64,000 nt of DNA from assembly GCA_951799425.1 (NCBI GenBank), contig OX637395.1, positions 10,270,451 to 10,334,450 on the forward strand, in the 5' to 3' direction. Both the position numbers and the translations under genes were made by a program. Below are positions 1-11,999 of this stretch, piece by piece. The stretch comes from Ilex aquifolium (Eukaryota; Streptophyta; Magnoliopsida; Aquifoliales; Aquifoliaceae). The notes under the pieces are model-generated. The model was given only the letters and a program-made list of their open reading frames with translations. It was not told where the DNA came from and made no database searches. The first letter of the stretch is position 1. Every line of letters begins with the position of its first letter.

Positions 1-433
1 CGAAAGAGAACGTGTTTAAACTTGGCCCCACTAATTTTGAAGTGTAAATCTCACTCTTATTTAAGCCTAAAGTTGCCCCAAACTAACTTGTTCATAACCA
101 TTATTTCACTTGAAATATTTAGAAGAAAGAAAGGGATTCAAACTAAGTGTAGAGCCCCCGTATATATAGTCAAATAATAAAGGTACAATAAGGATAAACT
201 AGGAAAAGGAAAACCCTAATAAACTAGGAAATATCTCCAACAGTTTTTACACACGTCTTAGCCCTCGTGAATAAAAATTTTAGTTTAGTCCCTGGTCGGT
301 ACGATCATTAACTATTTTTATTATTTCTTATTAAGGCCACCAAGTATTAGATGACATAAAAAAAAACGTGGTTAAGTGCTATACCAGAACGTTCTTATAA
401 TAATAGATTCGAATTTGCAAAGTTCTAACTGTG

Positions 434-606
434 TAAGAGTCTGGTCTATGTTGGATTTGAAAAATAAAAATGTTAGGTAATCTTATATTGACTTTTGAGA
501 GTGATTTTCATACTCAAATAAATGTATAAGACTCTTGTCTATAGTGAATTTAAAAAACAAACATGTTACGTTGTCTTATCTTGACTTTTGAGAGTGATTT
601 TTAGGC
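434..606. repeat. Imperfect tandem duplication, about 93-bp unit
   Basis: Two adjacent units start with TAAGAGTCTGG (434) and TAAGACTCTTG (527). Both end in the same stretch ATTGACTTTTGAGAGTGATTT or a one-base variant of it. The copies differ by scattered substitutions, so the duplication is old. No gene signal is visible in 1-1331 apart from this repeat and the short inverted motif at 1145. Confidence 0.6.
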
Positions 607-1144
607 CCAAACACGCTATACATCCCTTGAACGAATGAACATTTGCTGACATTACACTTAGAATCGTCAATAGTTAAAGGTCGTGTAAAAATTCATTTAA
701 CCCATGTTTGACTCATGTAGAGTTTAATTCTTGTCGTGTCGGGTCTATATCGTGTATAAGTAATGCATAATTGAATTTGAATCAACCCATTCAATTGACG
801 AACTTAGCAAATCTATTTTTTTATAATCCAAATTTGCCAACGTCATATGAGATTCGTCTTAAATTTGTATGTTGTATCTAAAATTGTGAGAGACTTAGAG
901 TTACTCTTCCGACCTCTTTAGATAGCTGTACAACCTATCAAACATATAAACTACTTTAATAGTAACTATGATGGCTAGTCAAAACTGGTGGGCACGTGCA
1001 TGGGTTATATTTTATAGCTTTGTTAACATTATTATTCAAAAGATCGAAGATTACGAGTATAGCCTTACCCTTATCAAAAGGCATTGCAACATTACGAAAC
1101 TTCTTTGCTTGTTCACCCATTCAAAAAATCAACATAGAAGATCC

Positions 1145-1178
1145 GGGAGATTCTGAATGATATCTGGTCTGATCTCCC
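1145..1178. promoter_or_regulatory. Inverted GGGAGAT / ATCTCCC motif upstream of the response regulator
   Basis: GGGAGAT at 1145-1151 is mirrored by ATCTCCC at 1172-1178, about 155 bases before the start codon. Several other GAT(T/C)-containing words lie nearby. Type-B response regulators, which activate type-A genes in response to cytokinin, bind AGAT(T/C)-like cores, so this could be a paired site. The function is inference; only the symmetry is seen. Confidence 0.25.
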
Positions 1179-1331
1179 TTTCCGAACTGTCAGTATCTTG
1201 CATATCTTCAAACCTAACCCTAATGGGTCTTCATAAAAACTCACAACCACCACCAACAATCCTTCATTCTCAGTCCTATAATCCTCTATTTTCAGTGGTA
1301 TTGTGTTGTGTTCTTCAAGGATTTATTGACA

Positions 1332-3478
1332 ATGGCTGGTGTGGCCACGGATGCAAAGTTCCATGTCCTTGCTGTTGATGATAGCCTCATTGATAGAACG
1401 TTGATTGAGAGGCTTCTCAAGACATCCTCTTATCAAGGTATGTATAATCAATGCTAACGTTTTTATCGTTTTCATCTAACTCTTCCCATACCAAGCAATG
1501 ACGGAAAACTCATGCATTGAGCTACATTATTGTTGATTTTTAAAGTCGGGTCCAATGTACAAAGCTCATGCCACTGTGGAATTTAGAAAAGTTAGATACA
1601 CCCGCATGCGGAGAGACTGATCCGATAACGTTTTTTTATTCTTGGGTGACTTTTATGACCGCAGTGACTGCAGTGGATTCTGGCAACAAGGCTCTGGAGT
1701 TTCTCGGTTTACAAGATGGGGAAGGGAGGCATTCAGACCTTGCCAACGTTTCTACAAACAGCCATGATCAAGTATGGTTTTCTCTCTAATATATTCTTTA
1801 AACCTTCTTTTCTGGGTATGCTAGTGATATTTACATTATTGAATATGTATATATTGTTCTTCTACATGATTTGATCTCTGTATTCATTTTCTTGGTAAAT
1901 GATATCTGTATTTGTTGATGATATATTTACTTAATTTGTTTTTATAGGAATTGGAAGTTGATTTGATTATTACAGACTATCGCATGCCTGGAATAACGGG
2001 TTACGATCTCTTGAGAAAGATAAAGGTAAGTAAATACCTATTCAATGAGTTAAGGATGCAATACAATGATTTAAATTGAGAAAAATTCAATGAAAGTGCG
2101 CTAGGGCTGTCTATCAATGACGGGAGATCCTAAATTTTTTCTTTATAGTAGATCTAGTTAGTGGTGAGAGACTCGTTTATGTTTTGTGTGTCCCTATTTG
2201 AATTAACAACGATGTTTTATAGTTTAGTAAAAAAAAGTTGTATGTGACAAAAAACCCTCCCACCATTACCAATTATTGGAGCCAACTCATATCTTTCATT
2301 TGCTTGTATTGTCATGTCAAGATATTTTTACTATAATATTCATCGTCATTTTCTCGGTTAAACTAGTGTCTCAACCTAATACGATTACAATATCCAAGGT
2401 TACAACTAAATAAGAGTTTATCACAATTTATTTAGGTCCAACTGAAGCTACTATCGATTTTAACTATGTAAGATTGATCTTTTTGGGGATCGATACCAAG
2501 CAATGACATTTTACAGTAATTTTACTAGATTGAGTTGTACCGTATTCTTTAATAACTTTGATATCATACCAAAAAGCAAGTTGGGGTATTGTCTGATATA
2601 TAATTTCTCCCATCAAATATTTGATTTGAACTGATCAATACAGCTTCTTAGGGTGTATGATTGACATCTCCTGTATGATTTACTTTCTATTGGGATCTAC
2701 TTAGTCAAGCTTTTATGTGATATGGCAGGAATCTTCATCTTTAAAGGACATACCAGTGGTCATCATGTCCTCTGAGAATGTCCCTTCAAGGATTAATAGG
2801 TAAGTGAGGGAAAAAAATTACACTAAAGCACTTAAGTTCTTTGGGTCAATTACACTTTGACCCCATATCCATGCAGAAATTTCACATTACTTCCTCAGCT
2901 TTCACGTTTCTCATATTTCATCTTGAAATTTAGTTATCGATTTCACATTTTATTAACTACAGACATTTGATGAAAAAATGTGACATTTTGTTACCCAAAC
3001 TATATGATTTTGTTTGATTTCTCCCAAAGTCTAATGACACAGTTCTTTTCCGCCTAAAACACAATTAACGCTCGGTAATAGAGCAATGTGAAACTCATCC
3101 GAGTAGTTGAGGGTCTATTGTGACCCAAAAAAAAGTCAAAAAGAAAAAGGATATAGTGAGAACGGGGCTATAATTTGACGATACAAAGTATAATTTGGAC
3201 CCGATCTTTTGAATCCAACTTTATTTTGTGAAATTTTAGTAATAATAAGTTGACATTGATTTGGTATTACATGGTTGAAATTGAACAGGTGCTTGGAACA
3301 AGGAGCAGATGAGTTCTTTCTTAAGCCAGTTAAACAAGCAGATGTGAATAAGCTTAGACCACATTTATTGAGGGGAAAGGCTAAGGAACTGTTCAACCAC
3401 AAGAAAGATGTCGTGGGAGAATGTCTTCCACTTGAAAGAACAAGAACAAGACACAATGGCTTTGAAGTTGTCCAGTGA
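1332..3478 (+). CDS. Type-A two-component response regulator (ARR8/ARR9-like)
   Basis: Negative-feedback regulator of cytokinin signalling: it receives a phosphate from histidine phosphotransfer proteins in cytosol or nucleus. Five exons: 1332-1437, 1665-1771, 1948-2025, 2729-2799, 3289-3478; all introns are GT-AG and phases agree. They give 183 residues with no internal stop. The receiver domain fills nearly all of it: acidic pair D16-D17 in AVDDS, phospho-acceptor D81 in IITDYRMPG, and K133 in FFLKPVK. The C-terminal tail after about residue 150 is short and there is no GARP DNA-binding domain, which makes it type A. The wording of the N-terminus ([13 protein letters not shown]) and the five-exon layout point to ARR8/ARR9 relatives. 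The start is the first ATG in frame with the domain. Introns 3 and 4 are long (703 and 489 bases); intron 4 contains a MITE-like inverted repeat. Confidence 0.92.
2838..3135. mobile_element. MITE-like inverted repeat in intron 4 of the response regulator
   Basis: The left arm has TTTGGGTCAATTACACTTTG followed later by TTTCACATTAC. The right arm ends in GTCTATTGTGACCCAAA, whose reverse complement matches the left arm imperfectly, again followed by TTTCACATTG. It resembles the fold-back elements at 3483 and 15383 in being built of lines reading 'cacccTCAA...'. No clear target duplication was found. Non-coding. Confidence 0.45.
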
Positions 3479-3482
3479 AGAA

Positions 3483-3785
3483 TTTTAAGTTTGGGCTTTT
3501 TGCATTTTGTACCTTAAAAAATTTTAAGTTTCTCACTTTGCATCCTCAAAGATTAAATTTTTCACATTACACCCTCAATGTATCAAAAATATTGCAATAT
3601 GACACTTCTGTTAGCTTCCGATATTTTTTCCGTCAAAAGACAACTCATTGATATTGACGGAAAAACAAACACAAAATTAACAGAATGGTCACATTATAAT
3701 ACTTTTAATACGTTGGAGGTACAATATGAGAATTTTAATTCTTGAAGGTATAAAATAAGAAACTTAAAATTCGCCCTTTTTAAGT
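3483..3785. mobile_element. Fold-back MITE immediately after the response regulator stop codon
   Basis: Arms of roughly 90 bases are inverted copies: 3519-3617 (TTTAAGTTTCTCACTTTGCA onward) pairs with 3668-3765 read on the minus strand (TTTAAGTTTCTTATTTTATA onward). The arms meet around a short centre near 3640. The element begins within 5 bases of the TGA at 3476-3478, so it must form part of the 3' UTR. Long-arm, AT-rich, non-coding structure suggests a Mutator-type MITE; the family is inference. Confidence 0.6.
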
Positions 3786-4763
3786 TTTCAGAAGTTGAAA
3801 TCAAGTTCGTGCTTTTAAGTTTTAGTATTAGTTTTTTTTTTTTTGCATTATTCATGCTGAATTATAGAAGTTCTATAGATTATTGAATTCATAGACAGAG
3901 AAATATAGGTACATTACTTTAATACAAATCGACCAAAAAAAGAGGAGGAAAAAAAAATCAAATTAATTTCCTTTTGCTATATTTAACCGGTACATGAATG
4001 ATATTGCTCGGATTTTTTCATATTTTTTCTCAAGTGTGTGACCATCTCTATTAATAAATTTGAATTTATTTATTTTTCGATTAGATCAAAGTGACACAAC
4101 TTGAAATTGAGAAACTAAACATAACAATGAAAAGAAAAAAGAAAATGATACAAAGAGTCAGGGCGACTCAAGGTAATTTGAGACCTAACATGGTATCTCT
4201 AAATGAAGCCTTTCTATTTTTAGTGTTAAAATTTTTTAATTAAAATTAATTTTTCTTGCCTTTTAATTTACAAAAGTAATAATCAAGTTTTTATAGTATC
4301 GCTAATTCAATTACTTTTTTTTACTTTTATTGGCTTTGCTATTGGGTCGGCCCTACAAAATTGGGCCGGCCCTACAAAGAGCACACTTGATGGACTATTA
4401 CTGTTTTTTACAATTTGACCAATGTTTATTTGTTTGATTCGTCCACCAACTGCTCAGGTGATCCGAATGTAACACATTGTAAGCCAAGATTCTCAGTTTT
4501 TTAAGTGTTTGAAGCACGAATATTATATTCTTTTATTTTTGGGGTTTTCGATTTTTTTTTGTGTTCAAATATTACCTTTTGTTTTTTGTGTTGTTTTATA
4601 TGTAAAAGAATGTGAAGTTATTGCTGCCAGTGGTCCCTATGAAATGTGATTCTGCTTTACAATATATTGTTTGTGTGTGTGGTCCCACTAAAGTGTTGTT
4701 ATCATTCACGTTATTTATGTGATTTTTAATTCAATTGTTCATAGACTCTCCTTTATTCATCAT
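3786..4763. other. Intergenic, no gene seen
   Basis: AT-rich DNA with short poly(T)/poly(A) runs and no supported coding frame. The only distinctive spot is a short duplicated GC-rich phrase (gggtCGGCCCTACAAA / gggcCGGCCCTACAAA, near 4345-4378). Confidence 0.5.
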
Positions 4764-4984
4764 TGAACTACACCATGGGGTGAGTTTGTGGGTGAAAGAG
4801 TAGATTGAGTGGTGAGAGAAAATTGTTTCTCTTATACATTTGCTTGCTTATACGTACAGTATAAGCAAGACTTAACTGATTACAAGATGAAATTGTGTTA
4901 GTTAAGGAGATTGCTACGTGATCTAATACCTATTTGATCAGTACATTTGAGTTCAAAGATTGTTATCTAATCCTTATCTCTAAC
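4764..4984 (-). repeat. Probable 3' LTR of copia A
   Basis: Read on the minus strand, a TGTTAGAGATAAGG segment begins directly after the conserved C-terminal end of the copia A polyprotein. It carries a TATA-like stretch and can end in CA at 4764. No matching 5' LTR was found upstream of the remnant, so the outer border is uncertain. Confidence 0.45.
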
Positions 4985-7033
4985 ACGCCGTCCCATAGAG
5001 GAGGTTGAGCGTGGCGCGAAAAAGTTGAAATCGTAAAGTTGAGAGAGGTTTGGTGAATATGTCGGCAAGTTGGCCTTTGGTGGAGATATATTGAATTTCA
5101 AGATCACGCTGGGCAACTTTGTCATGGACAAAGTGAAATGCAATCTCAACATGCTTCATTATGTTGTGGAAAATGGGGTTGGCAGTGAGATAAGTAGCTC
5201 AAACATTATCACACCAAAGAGTAGGGCATTTGAGTGTAATGACATGGAGTTCCCGCAAGAGTGATTGTATCCAAATAATTTCAACAGCAGCATCTGCAAG
5301 AGAACGATATTCTACTTCAGTGCTTGATCGGGCAATGAATCATTGTTTACAAGACGACAAGAGATGAGATTCGGGCCAAGAAAAATAGCATAACCACCAG
5401 TAGACTTTCGATCATCCAAACAGCCTACCCAATCAGCATCGGAATAGGCACAGAGAGCAAAATGTGGAGAACAGTGAATGGGAAGACAAATGTCCATGAT
5501 GTCGTTGAGATACCAAAAAATTCGTTTTACGACAGTCCAATGTTTCTCGGTGGGGCAATGCATATATTGACAGAAAAACGAGAGATCAAGGCGAGTGATG
5601 GTGACATATTGTAGAGAACCAACAACACAGTGATAAAGTTGGGCATCAAAGAATGGGTCACCATCGTTGTAGAGAAGTTTAACAGTAGGAGAAAATGGGT
5701 TGGAGAGAGGCTTAGCACCATCTACATGACATTTTTTTAGCAAGTCAACAATGTACTGTCGTTGTGATAGCAATAAGCCATGATGTGTAGGCACAACTTC
5801 AATGTCAAGAAAAAAATTGCGGCTGCACAAATCTTTGGTAGCAAACTCATGGTCAAGCTGATGGATGAGATCATTAATAGAGGAGGTGGAGCTGCCTGTG
5901 ATGACAAGGTCATCCACATATACAAGAATGTATATAATCGAAGTTTGGTTTCGCCGAATGAACAACGAGGTGTCTATTTGAGAGGCTATGAAGTCTTGAG
6001 AGACGAGAAAATTGCTTAGCTGAGCAAACCAAACGCGAGGAGCTTGTTTAAGCCCGTAAAGAGACTTCCATAGGCGGTAGACATAATGAGGATGATTAGA
6101 GTCAAAAAATCCCAGTGGTTGAGTCATGTAAACCTCCTCACTGATAGTACCATGAAGGAAAACATTGTTGATATCGAGTTGGCGAATAGACCAACGATGA
6201 GTTGTGGAAAGACATAAGACCGTGCGTATGATGACTAGTTTAACAACCAGGCTGAATGTTTCATTATAATCGACACCCTCTTGTTGATTATATCCCTTAG
6301 TGACAAGGCGGGCTGTATATCGATTTATGCTGTTATCAGCTTATTTTTTTATGCAAAAAATCCACTTGTAGCAACCAAATTTTGATTGGGTAGAGATGGT
6401 TCAAGCGTCCATGTGCCATTCTTGAGTAAGGCGTGGATTTCATCATGCATAGCCATTGTGAGGATTTATAGGCAGTAGTAACTGAGTTTGGTATCTGGTG
6501 TGGGGAATGTGAGATAACATTCAGGCAGTGGGTACTTGGTGTGAAAAATGAGATTTTTTGGACGACGAGTAATCATGGGATAAGTGTGAGCAGATAAGGG
6601 AATGGAGGGAGTAGGGTCAGATGAGGGTGGAATGGTGGATTATGGTTGGGTGAGCAATAAGGCAGGTAAAATAAGAGAAGGGGGAGCAGCAGAATTAGGT
6701 GGCGCATGGGGCAAGGCATATGTAAGGGTTGTGGACTGATCTTGGGGAGTAGAAGTTCGTTGCAATTGTGTTTGAAAGACCTACTGCTTTATAGGTGGCA
6801 GTATAGGAACTGAAGGAAAGTTGGGTATAGAAATATTCGGCGATGAGGAATAAGAAGGAGCAGCCTTTGCAAATGGAAACAAAAATTCGTCAAAAAAAAA
6901 CATTGCGAGAAATGTATATGTGTATTGGGGTTGAAACAGTGATACCCATGATGGGACGGACTGTAACCCAGAAAAACACGCTTGGTGGAGCAAAAATATA
7001 GTTTGTGCTGCTGATATGACCTTAGGCAGGGGT
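4985..7033 (-). pseudogene. Copia A pol remnant: integrase C-terminus, RT, RNase H
   Basis: Decayed Ty1/copia polyprotein on the minus strand. In coding order: the end of the integrase with its downstream linker (about 7033-6780, NVFFDE-like phrase shifted between frames), reverse transcriptase with SLYGLKQAPRVW (6060-6020) and the intact catalytic YVDD (about 5915), DADWVGCLDDRKSTGGY of RNase H (about 5450-5385), then the terminal 'LADIFTKPL' region (about 5065), broken by frameshifts. The longest open piece is 5312-6127. It continues upstream beyond copia B at 11632-11825. It is transposon debris, not a host gene. Confidence 0.85.
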
Positions 7034-7300
7034 TGTCTGGTGTACAAGTGAAATAATGCTTAAATGTGAAAGAATGGGAGAATGATTTCTCTTATTATTT
7101 AACAAAGAACAATTGGGTTATATAGCCTTACAATCAGAGGAAAAGAAACAGTCCACATAAATCATGGACTTAACTAGTGCCTAATGAATAGGTCAAAAAC
7201 AAATCAGGTTTCCTAACTAATAGGAGTTATTAACAAACAGGAATATTAATCCCCACAAAGTAGGAACAACCAGCCAAGCACGTAATCACAATTCTTAACA
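7034..7300 (-). repeat. 3' LTR of copia B
   Basis: 267 bases, direct repeat of 11364-11631. It begins with TGTCTGGTGTACAAG and ends with ATTCTTAACA. The left flank is GGGGT. Confidence 0.93.
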
Positions 7301-7329
7301 TCCTTCGTTAAACTGATTTCCATAGAAGA

Positions 7330-10300
7330 TCAGTTTACTGAATCTGAATAGACTCCTAGCATATCCCGAAGCTTTAGAAACACATCAAACTTCAAAGGCT
7401 TGGTCATGATATCAACTATTTTTTATTGAGTTCTGCAGTGCAGTAACCTCACTATGCCATCACGTGTGAGCTCTCTAAGAAAATGAAATCGAACATCGAT
7501 GTGTTTAATGCGACCATGCATAACTGGATTCCTTGATAGCTTAATAGTGGAACTGTTGTCACAGTAAACAATTGTGGCTTCTTGTTGCTCATGCTTTAGC
7601 TCACCCATCAACCTTCTTAACCAGACCGCTTGACATGAACAAGATGCCGCTGCAATAATTTCCGCCTCTGTGGTGGATAAAGTCACAACTGATTGTTTCT
7701 TTGAGGACCATGAAACTGCACCTAAGCTTAACATAAACACATAACCAAATGTACTTTTCCTGTCCTCCAGGTCACCCGCATAATCGCTGTATGTGTAAGC
7801 AACAAGATTCAAATCTCCTCCCTTCTTGTAGAATATGCCCAAATCAATGGTTCCTTTCAGATAACGTAAAATCCTTTTGGCAGCCTGTAGATGCAGTTGT
7901 GTTGGAATTTCCATGTACCTGCTGATAAGGCTCACTGAGAACATGATGTCTGGTCTTGTTACGGTTAGATACATTAGGCTCCCCACAATCTGTTTATACA
8001 CAGTACTATCTACTTTTGTTCCATCTGCATTCTGTACCAACTTGAAGCTAGGAACTATCGGATTATGCACAGGCTTGCTATCTCTCATACCAAACCTTTC
8101 AAGTATTTCCTGTGTGTATTTTTTTTGGCTGAGAAAAATTCCATCCTCCCTTTGTTGCATTCAATGCCAAGGAAATACCTCATTTTACCAAGATCCGACA
8201 TATCAAATTCAGTCATCATTGATTGCTTGAACTTTGAGAACAAAGTTTCATCACTGCCTGTAAAGATCAAATCATCTACATAGAGACATACAATAAGAAT
8301 GTTACCTCATTCACCTTCTTTTACGAACAATGTGTGCTCATATGGACACTTTTTGAAACCCTCCTTCAAGAAATAGGACTCAATCCTACTATACCAAGCT
8401 CGTGGAGCTTGTTTTAGTCCATATAATGCTTTCTTTAATTTATACACTTTGTGCTCTTGACTTGCAAGCTTGTATCCAGGAGGTTGTTCCACAAATACAT
8501 CCTCATTCGAGTATCCATGTAAAAACGCAGACTTAACATCAAGTTGAAATACTAACCAGTTGTTTTGTGCAGCAAGTGAGATTACTAACCAAATGGTGTC
8601 CATGCGAGCTACAGGAGCAAATACCTTTGAATAATCTACTCCATATAGCTGTGAGTAACCCCTTGCGACCAACCGTGCTTTATACTTGTCAACTTCACCT
8701 CTTTCGTTGAGCTTGGTTTTGAACACCCATTTCACGCCAATAATTTTCCCTTCCAATGGCAAGTTGACCAGCTCCCAGGTGCCATTCTTTTCTATAGCAT
8801 TGATCTCATTATCCATTGGAATTCTCCATTTCTTGTCTTTCACTATTGCTTCAAAGGTAATGGGGTCCCAATCCACAAACATTGCAAGATTGTCAGAATT
8901 TTCCTCCTCTAAAAGTCCTTCACCACTTACATAATCTCTCATCCACATAGGTGCCCTTTTAGTTCGACTCTCAGGAGGGCTATCTTTTGTGGACTCACCT
9001 GATCCAATATCTCCTTCACCACCTTCCTCATTTTCGAGCTCATTGTGTACATCTTCAATCTCTTCTGAGTCACCATTTCCCCAATCTAACATGGCAGAAA
9101 TATCTTCTTTATAGTTTTCTTCCCAAATCCAAGACTCATCCTCTTGAAGCACCACATCCCTACTCACTATAATGCGTCTTGAAATGGGATCGTACAACCG
9201 GTAGGCCTTCAATTCCTCACTGACCCCAAGGAAGACACATTTGAGAGTTTTGTCATCCAATTTGGTCCGCTTTTGATCTGGTACACGTGCATAAGCCAGG
9301 GCTCCAAATACACGAAAATGATCAACTGATGGTTTTGTGTCGCTCCAAGCTTCTTTTGGAGTTTTGTTTTGAACTGCTAGAGTAGGGCTTCTGTTCAACA
9401 CATGTACAACCCAATTCACAACTTCCGCCCAAAAGCTCTTTGGAATTTTCTTTCCAGACAACATGCAACGTACCATATTCATGATAGTTTGATTCTTCCT
9501 TTTGGCAACTCCGTTTTGTTGCGAAGTATAGGCAGTCGTCAATTGTCTCCGAATGCCATGAGTAGCACAAAAATTGATGAATTCTTGTGAGGTGAACTCA
9601 CCACCTCGATCAGTACGCAGTCCCTTCACACCAGCACTAGACTCCTTCTCAGCATAGTTTTTGAACTTTATGAATGCAACAAGGGCTTCAAATTTTTCAG
9701 AGAGAAAAAACACCCATGTTTTGCGACTGTAGTCATCAATGAAAGCTAGAACATACCTCTTTTGGCTATTGGAGATGGGATTAATAGGGTCGCAAATGTC
9801 CGCATGAATCAATTGGAGTTTCTCTGAGGCTCTCCAAGTGCTCTGTCTTGGGAATGGATCTCTTAGTTGCTTTCCTACCAAACAATCTTCACACACCTGA
9901 GATTGACCTTTCAGCTTTGGCAAACCACTCACCATCTGCTTTTCTTGAAGAACTTTTAGCCCTTTATAACTCAAGTGCCCGAACATACAATGCCATAATT
10001 GATCTGGATTTTGCATGATAGAGTAGTGACAAAGTGGGCTTTGAGGTTGACACTTGGCAAGTAGAATAAACATTTTGTTTAGGGACATGTGCATCTCCAT
10101 AATCAAGCCTTTCTCCAGGTAGAAAATCTTACACTTGTTGCTGTGAATTAAAATTGCAAGTCTCTTCTCCTGCAATTGACCAATACTAAGCAAATTATTT
10201 TTCAAAGCTGGAACATAAAATACCTTAGTGATGACTAGCTCAAAACTCTTCACTTGCAGCCGTATGCTTCCTTTCCCCATTACTGCCAAAGATGTGTTAT

Positions 10301-11330
10301 TGCCAAGCTTTACTGATTCTCTAAAAGAGACATCAAGAGAATCAAAAAGCTCTTTGTGCCCACACATGTGGTTGCTACATCCGGAATCGAGAAACCATGT
10401 AGATTCTTCATCATCTTTCTTGACATCAACATAAGCCATCAAAAACATTTCTTCCTTAGCCTCGTTGGTCTCTACAAAGTTTGTCGTGGCTGAGTTTCCT
10501 TGTTTCTTCGGACACTCGTATTGGTAGTGCCCTAGGTCATGACAATAATAACATTCAATGACAGACTTGTCAAATAATGGTTGTCTCCTTCTTCCTCTGC
10601 CTCTGGCTGGAGATCCCGTGCCTCTGGCTAGAGATCCAGTACGACCTCGTCCCCTTCGCCCATGCGAATCTTCATGAGTCACCTTCAAAACCTGCTCCTC
10701 AACATGGTGGCTTTGTATCCTTTGTTCATGGACCAATAAACTACTCTGTAAAGCATCGATGGACAAGGAATCCAAGTCATTGGACTCTTCAATGGAGCAT
10801 GCCACATAATCGAATTTGGAAGTCATAGACCGTAGAATTTTCTCAATCACAAGTATGTCATCCATTTTTTCGTCATGAATTCTCATCTTGTTAACAATGA
10901 TGAGAGTTCTGGCAAAATAGTCATCTATAGTTTCTCCTTCTTTCATGTGGAGAACCTCGAACTCTTTGCGCAAAGCCTGGAGTTGAGGACGTTTCACTCG
11001 GGCAGAACCTTAATATTTTTGCTTTAAAGAATCCCAGATTCCTTTAGAGGTCTCCTTGTTCAAAATGGTCTCAAGAATGGAGCGATCAATAGCTTGAAAG
11101 AGATAATTCTTGGCCCTGAGATCTTTGAGCTTCATGTCTCCAAGTGTCTTACATTGCTTATCACTCATAGTCCTCTCCTCTGCTATGGCAGGAACACCTT
11201 GGTCAACGACGATCCAATATTCTTTGGAACATAAAAAATTTTCCATGAGCATACTCCAGTGATCATAATGCCCATCAAACTTAGGAATTGATGGCTAAAC
11301 GAAATTTCCTCCCTCCGTCGCAATGCTGGT
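7330..11330 (-). pseudogene. Copia B gag-pol polyprotein, disrupted
   Basis: Coding order on the minus strand: gag (KFDGHYDHWSMLMENFL, about 11290-11240), zinc knuckle CYYCHDLGHYQYEC (about 10550-10508), protease LDSGCSNHM (about 10395), integrase with QLWHCMFGHLSYKGL (HHCC zinc finger) and catalytic core ending in QQNGVAKRKN (about 9520), RT with ALYGLKQAPRAWYSR (about 8400) and LYVDDLI (about 8275), RNase H, and the closing DIMTKPL motif with a stop at 7330-7332. Breaks seen: TAG near 11310, TAA at 11010-11012, TGA at 8307-8309, a frameshift near 8130-8160 and TAA at 7423-7425. The largest open segment, 8307-10997, has 896 codons. Confidence 0.9.
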
Positions 11331-11363
11331 TTCCGGTCACCTGCGGTGGGCTCTGATACCAAA

Positions 11364-11631
11364 TGTCTGGTGTACAAGTGAAATAATGCTTAAACGTGAA
11401 AGAATGAGAGAATGTTTTCTCTTATTATTTAACAAAGAACAACTGGGCTTATATAACCTTACAACCGGAGGAAAAGAAACAGTCCACATAAATCATGGAC
11501 TTAACTAGTGTCTAATGAATAGGTCAAAAAAAAATCAAGCTCCCTAACTAATAGGAGTTATTAACAAACATGAATATTAATCCCCACAAAGTAGGAACAA
11601 CCAGCCAAGCACGTAACCACAATCCTTAACA
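11364..11631 (-). repeat. 5' LTR of copia B
   Basis: 268 bases, partner of 7034-7300. On its internal side lies the initiator tRNA-Met primer binding site (complement of 11349-11361). Its outer flank GGGGT repeats the duplication at 7029-7033. Confidence 0.93.
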
Positions 11632-11825
11632 GGGGTAACAAGCCCAATCAAAAACCTTGAAAAAGTTCTGAAATATCTTGGCGTGAATGCACACACATTG
11701 ATAGGTCTTGTCATATGACAAAATCAAATCCAGAATTGTACAAAAAATATAAGGAATTTTAAGAAAGGAGGAATACAAATTTAGCGAACAAACTGAATAC
11801 ATACCATACTGTTCGAACATGTCAA
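11632..11825 (-). pseudogene. Copia A integrase fragment upstream of the copia B insertion
   Basis: The minus frame here ends in KVFDWACYP. It continues across the removed copia B into 7033 with a phrase equivalent to the conserved copia 'FGCACYPxLRPY...HKL' segment. This proves that B interrupted an integrase gene of A. Upstream of about 11825 I see no more of A, so A is truncated at its 5' end. Confidence 0.8.
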
Positions 11826-11961
11826 AACCTTCTTTTAGGATTTTGGTCTGCTGAAGATGTTTTTTTTACAAACTTCTCTTTGCAGTTGCAAAGAACATCT
11901 ATAGAATTGTCTCTGTATTTCTCCTTTTACCTCTATTTTCTTCTCTCTTTCATTCTAAAAT

Positions 11962-11993
11962 GTGCTCTATTTTTGTAACTCAAAATAGAGCAC
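11962..11993. repeat. Perfect 12-bp hairpin
   Basis: GTGCTCTATTTT (11962-11973) and AAAATAGAGCAC (11982-11993) are exact complements around an 8-base loop. It is probably the core of a small decayed fold-back element. It is not followed by a T-run, and plants have no such terminators for mRNA genes. Confidence 0.55.
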
Positions 11994-11999
11994 TAGTTT

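Larger units (their letters stand above)
7034..11631 (-). mobile_element. Full-length Ty1/copia retrotransposon B inserted in copia A
   Basis: Complete LTR element of 4598 bases, flanked on both sides by the 5-base duplication GGGGT (7029-7033 and 11632-11636). LTRs begin TGTCTGG and end TTAACA in + orientation. The element reads on the minus strand: its PBS (TGGTATCAGAGCC, complementary to initiator tRNA-Met, at 11349-11361) lies two bases inside the LTR at 11364-11631. By eye the LTRs differ at about 16 of 268 positions (about 94% identity), so the insertion is fairly old. Coding capacity is destroyed by several stops and a frameshift. Confidence 0.93.
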
